A DNA stretch of 15,740 nt from Actinomortierella ambigua (taxonomy: Eukaryota; Mortierellomycota; Mortierellomycetes; Mortierellales; Mortierellaceae). The notes under the pieces are model-generated. The model searched no databases and was not told the origin of the DNA. It saw nothing but the letters and a program-made list of their open reading frames with translations. Both the position numbers and the translations under genes were made by a program. The stretch covers positions 5,074 to 20,813 of the forward strand of contig JAAAJB010000605.1 of NCBI GenBank assembly GCA_016098155.1. Direction: 5' to 3'. Below, one piece after another: positions 15,526 through 15,740 of the stretch. Within the stretch, counting starts at the first letter, position 1; each line of letters opens with the position of its first letter.

Positions 15526-15740
15526 ATGGAGCCAGTGACTGTTAGGAGAACAGTCAAACAAAGTTGCCTCAAACAAAGTTTTCAAAGATCCCATAGGGTT
15601 GGGCTGTCGAGGTGTTACCGTGTTTAAATAGCGCAAGTGACAGATAACTTTTGAATCGGGAGGGTTTGTGCCCCTCTGTAAGCCCAGCTTTGGGCCGGTA
15701 AATGGATGCTGAATTGCGGGGTGTTGGAACTCACGTAGGC
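15526..15740. other. Downstream region of the last F-box gene
   Basis: GACTGTT (15537-15543) and AACAGTC (15549-15555) form a perfect 7-bp hairpin stem with a 5-base loop just after the stop codon, followed by two ACAAAGTT copies. No gene and no AATAAA signal was seen to the window end. Confidence 0.4.

Noticed and set aside
15537..15555. Hairpin as an intrinsic transcription terminator
   Set aside because: Rho-independent terminators do not apply to a eukaryotic nuclear gene, and no T-run follows. Kept only as a structural note.
1..15740. tRNA, rRNA, CRISPR array or complete transposon
   Set aside because: None seen by eye on either strand. A tRNAscan or repeat-library search could still find weak cases.

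Overview
The window is fungal nuclear DNA. It contains two fungus-specific protein families (a KRE6/SKN1-type GH16 protein and the mitochondrial outer-membrane protein MIM1/TOM13), large intron-free F-box/leucine-rich proteins, glutamine-rich tracts, TATA boxes about 80-90 bp upstream of start codons, AATAAA signals and a short GT-AG intron with a CTAAC branch site. The style of the F-box family and of the small secreted proteins fits an early-diverging fungus, most likely Mortierellaceae. That placement is inference.

Layout. 1-1455 (+) is the 3' part of a KRE6/SKN1-like gene, already open at base 1. It converges on MIM1 (1706-2536, -) across a purine/pyrimidine-asymmetric spacer. A badly decayed F-box/LRR relic (2793-3250, +) follows, interrupted by a perfect (CCCCCT)4 tract. 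3250-5600 holds weak minus-strand material: a 55-codon ORF, a Q-rich ORF with an in-frame amber codon, a probable two-exon small gene whose intron carries a long CT/GA microsatellite, and a broken SF1 (PIF1-like) helicase motif. 5600-6530 has no recognisable gene. 6533-6844 (-) encodes a secreted beta/gamma-crystallin-like protein. About 6900-8500 is AT-richer and mostly empty, apart from a coding-like membrane-protein remnant near 8036-8320 (-). 8622-8846 (+) is a compact gene for a 74-residue secreted precursor ending in a CC-x6-CC peptide.

The right third is a tandem F-box cluster: an intact 589-residue gene (9802-11571), a full-length disabled copy of it (11857-13470), and a second, divergent intact F-box/LRR gene (13792-15525). 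With the 2793-3250 relic this makes at least three copies of one subfamily at different stages of decay, all preceded by the same ATTCCTTC-type pyrimidine leader.

The genes do not form one pathway. F-box proteins normally act as substrate receptors of SCF ubiquitin ligases. KRE6 and MIM1 are housekeeping functions (cell-wall beta-glucan, mitochondrial outer-membrane import). The two small secreted proteins are separate. The most interesting observations are the CC-CC precursor, the duplicated calcium-site motif in the crystallin-like protein, loss of GH16 signature residues in the KRE6-like protein, and the F-box birth-and-death series.
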